Of a stretch of 64,000 nt of DNA, positions 62,350 to 64,000 are shown piece by piece. The stretch covers positions 20,450,931-20,514,930 of the forward strand of contig NC_059372.1 in NCBI RefSeq assembly GCF_019703515.2, read 5' to 3'. The translations under genes were made by a program, and so were the position numbers. The notes under the pieces were generated by a model, which saw only the letters and a program-made list of their open reading frames with translations, had not been told where the DNA came from and searched no databases. The stretch is from Myxocyprinus asiaticus (lineage: Eukaryota > Chordata > Actinopteri > Cypriniformes > Catostomidae). Numbering within the stretch: the stretch's first letter is position 1; the number at the start of each line of letters is the position of its first letter.

Positions 62350-63111
62350 TTTTTTTAAGCCATTCTGTAGTGGATTTACTTCGATGTTTAAGGTCAGTGT
62401 CCTGCTGCATCACCCATCTTCTACTGAGCTTCAGCTGTCGCACAGCTACCCAGACATTATCCTGTAGGATATTTTGATAAACTTGGGAATTATTTTTCCC
62501 TCTGATGGCAAGCAGTCCAGGCCCCAACAGCCCCAAATCATGATGCTCCCTCCACCGTACTTCACCATTGGGAAGTGTTGGTATGCGGTGCCCTTTTTTA
62601 TGCCATACATATTGCTGCGTGTTCTTCCCAAACAATTCAACGTTGGTTTCATCAGTCCACAAAACATTTTGCCAGTAGCATTGTGGAGTGTCAAGGTGCT
62701 CTTTGGCAAACTTTAGGCTTGCAGCAATGTTTTTGTTGGAAAGCAGCAGCTTCCTTCATGGTGTCCTGCCATGGACACCATGCCTGTTTAATGTTTTCTG
62801 TATAGTGAACTAATGAACAGAGACGTTAACCAGTTCCAATGATTGCTTCAAGTCTTATGCTGTCACTCTAGGTTTCTTTTTTTTTTTTTTACCTCATTGA
62901 GCATTCTGCAGTGTCTTTGAGTCTTGGCTGGATGGCTACATCTAGGGAGAGTAGCCACAGTACTAAATCGTCTCCATTTATAGACAGTTTGTCTAACTGT
63001 GGACAGATGAATATCAGAGCTCTTCGAGATAACTTTGTAACCCTTTCCAACTTTATGCAAAGCAACAATTCTTGATCGTAGGTCTTCTGTGATCTTTTTT
63101 AGCGAGACATG
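62350..63111 (-). pseudogene. Tc1-like family G transposase, truncated
   Basis: Minus strand, N-terminal part at 63111-62870: [20 protein letters not shown] and [20 protein letters not shown] (helix-turn-helix). Catalytic part at 62709-62350: MWTDETNVELFGKNTQQYVW with the first Asp, GGGSIMIWGCWG (another frame) and WVMQQDTDLKHRSKSTTEWL with the second Asp. The third acidic block is absent because the element is truncated. Confidence 0.88.
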
Positions 63112-63490
63112 GTACACATCAGCAGATGCTTCTTGTGAATAGCAAACTCAAAATGTTTGAGTGCTTTTTATAAGTCTAAGTAGCTCTAACCCACACTTCC
63201 AATCTCATTCATTAATTGGAAGCCAGGTTTGCCAACCCCTGACTCTAACTTTTGTTGATGTCATTTGCCTAGAGGTTCACATACTTTTTCAACCTACACT
63301 GTAAAAGTTTTAATTATGTATTTAATATGTACAAGAACAATACAATAATTTGTGTGTTATTAGTATATGTTAAAACAAATTGTGTTTGTTCATTATTGTA
63401 ACTTAGATAAAGATCAAACCAGATTTTAAGACAAATTTATACATAAATGCAGGTAATTCCAAAAGGTTCACATACTTTTTCTTGCCACTG
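62350..63490 (-). mobile_element. Tc1-like element, family G, one end lost
   Basis: The right (5') end is ...CATACTTTTTCTTGCCACTG at 63490, with a second internal terminal-type repeat (GGTTCACATACTTTTTCAAC) near 63274. The left end is missing: sequence homology stops after a T-tract near 62345, before the last catalytic block. Confidence 0.85.
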
Positions 63491-64000
63491 AACACATGGA
63501 AAGGATGTTTTTCGAGAGATATATTTTTAGAATATCTACAACAGGTTGATTTTTGCCCATAAACCATGCACAAATTGTTCTGCATAACAAGGAACCCGCT
63601 GTGGTGTATTTCCAGACAACAGTACAAAGAAAGATTTGTGGGTCCATCTTTTCCATTTTTGCCTGTGATGTACTGTAACCTGCCCCAGATATAGACAGCA
63701 GCACTCCAGCTAAAGGGCTCGCTCAGTAAACAGACATCTGGAACTCCTGCAGACACACCAAGCATGAGACTGGTGGGAATAGAAATTGCTCTTCTCCAGT
63801 GGTCTGAATTTGAAGCTTCCTCACTAGCTTACAGTTTTTTCCCTAGCTTCTTCCATCACCTGTGTCTATGGTCACACAGCCCTTAAATAAGCATCTCTGT
63901 TGTCCACACTAAGGATGGGAAAGCGGTCCAATCAATACTTCATTCTCTGAACAGTGCAAGCAATTGGCTAAGTGAAACTCTCCCAGTGGGCCTTGCTTCC
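63491..64000. other. End of window, intron 5
   Basis: No exon or terminal repeat recognised. A 120-codon minus-strand frame at 63403-63765 overlaps the transposon end and shows no domain. Confidence 0.45.

Noticed and set aside
58193..64000. MAGI3 exon 6 (second half of WW1)
   Set aside because: I looked for sequence encoding HNTKTT.W after a splice acceptor and found none, including around the ctacag at 62065. The exon must lie beyond the window.

Overview
The window is a teleost fish genome segment, most likely cypriniform (carp or minnow lineage). The order is inferred from the repeat families, which match types I know from carp and zebrafish relatives; no search was run. It lies inside one large plus-strand gene, a MAGI-family scaffold. 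Four coding exons are visible (8905-9021, 22427-22546, 50847-51053, 58024-58192). Each has an AG acceptor, a GT donor and matching phase, and joined in order they give a continuous reading frame. The exon 4 protein (core ...[18 protein letters not shown]...) fits MAGI3 rather than MAGI1 or MAGI2. The gene start and PDZ0 lie upstream of the window. The second half of the first WW domain and everything after it lie downstream.

About 98-99% of the window is intron and much of it is transposable elements. Intron 1 (1-8904) holds a hAT copy cut by the window edge, a 716-bp hAT element with perfect 8-bp target duplications, a TTAA-flanked MITE and an internally deleted Tc1-like element. Intron 2 (9022-22426) holds a full-length but broken L1-type LINE on the minus strand (9345-15029), a 196-bp tandem duplication abutting a Harbinger-like MITE, and a hAT element with perfect duplications (17490-18336). 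Intron 3 (22547-50846) is the richest. It has a hAT element with another hAT inside it (24421-28018), two abutting Tc1-like elements sharing a TA (30456-32724), a Sleeping Beauty-type element inside a different Tc1-like element (34253-37390), and a hAT with BED-type remnants (37885-39335). It also has a plus-strand L2/CR1-type LINE interrupted by a truncated L1 and another repeat (40119-44057), and a minus-strand DIRS retrotransposon (44629-49806) with inverted termini and an internal complementary region. Introns 4 and 5 hold three more Tc1-like elements and a second copy of the 24421 hAT family (58519-59949).

No complete non-transposon gene, RNA gene, CRISPR array or endogenous virus was recognised. 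Every transposase, reverse transcriptase or recombinase reading frame is visibly broken, so no autonomous element is expected to be active. I found no new multi-gene system. The most useful observations are the preserved DIRS termini, the datable nesting of elements, the shared deletion junction of two Tc1 derivatives, a 30-bp-arm hairpin at 28371-28478, and same-orientation hAT copies flanking two in-frame MAGI3 exons.
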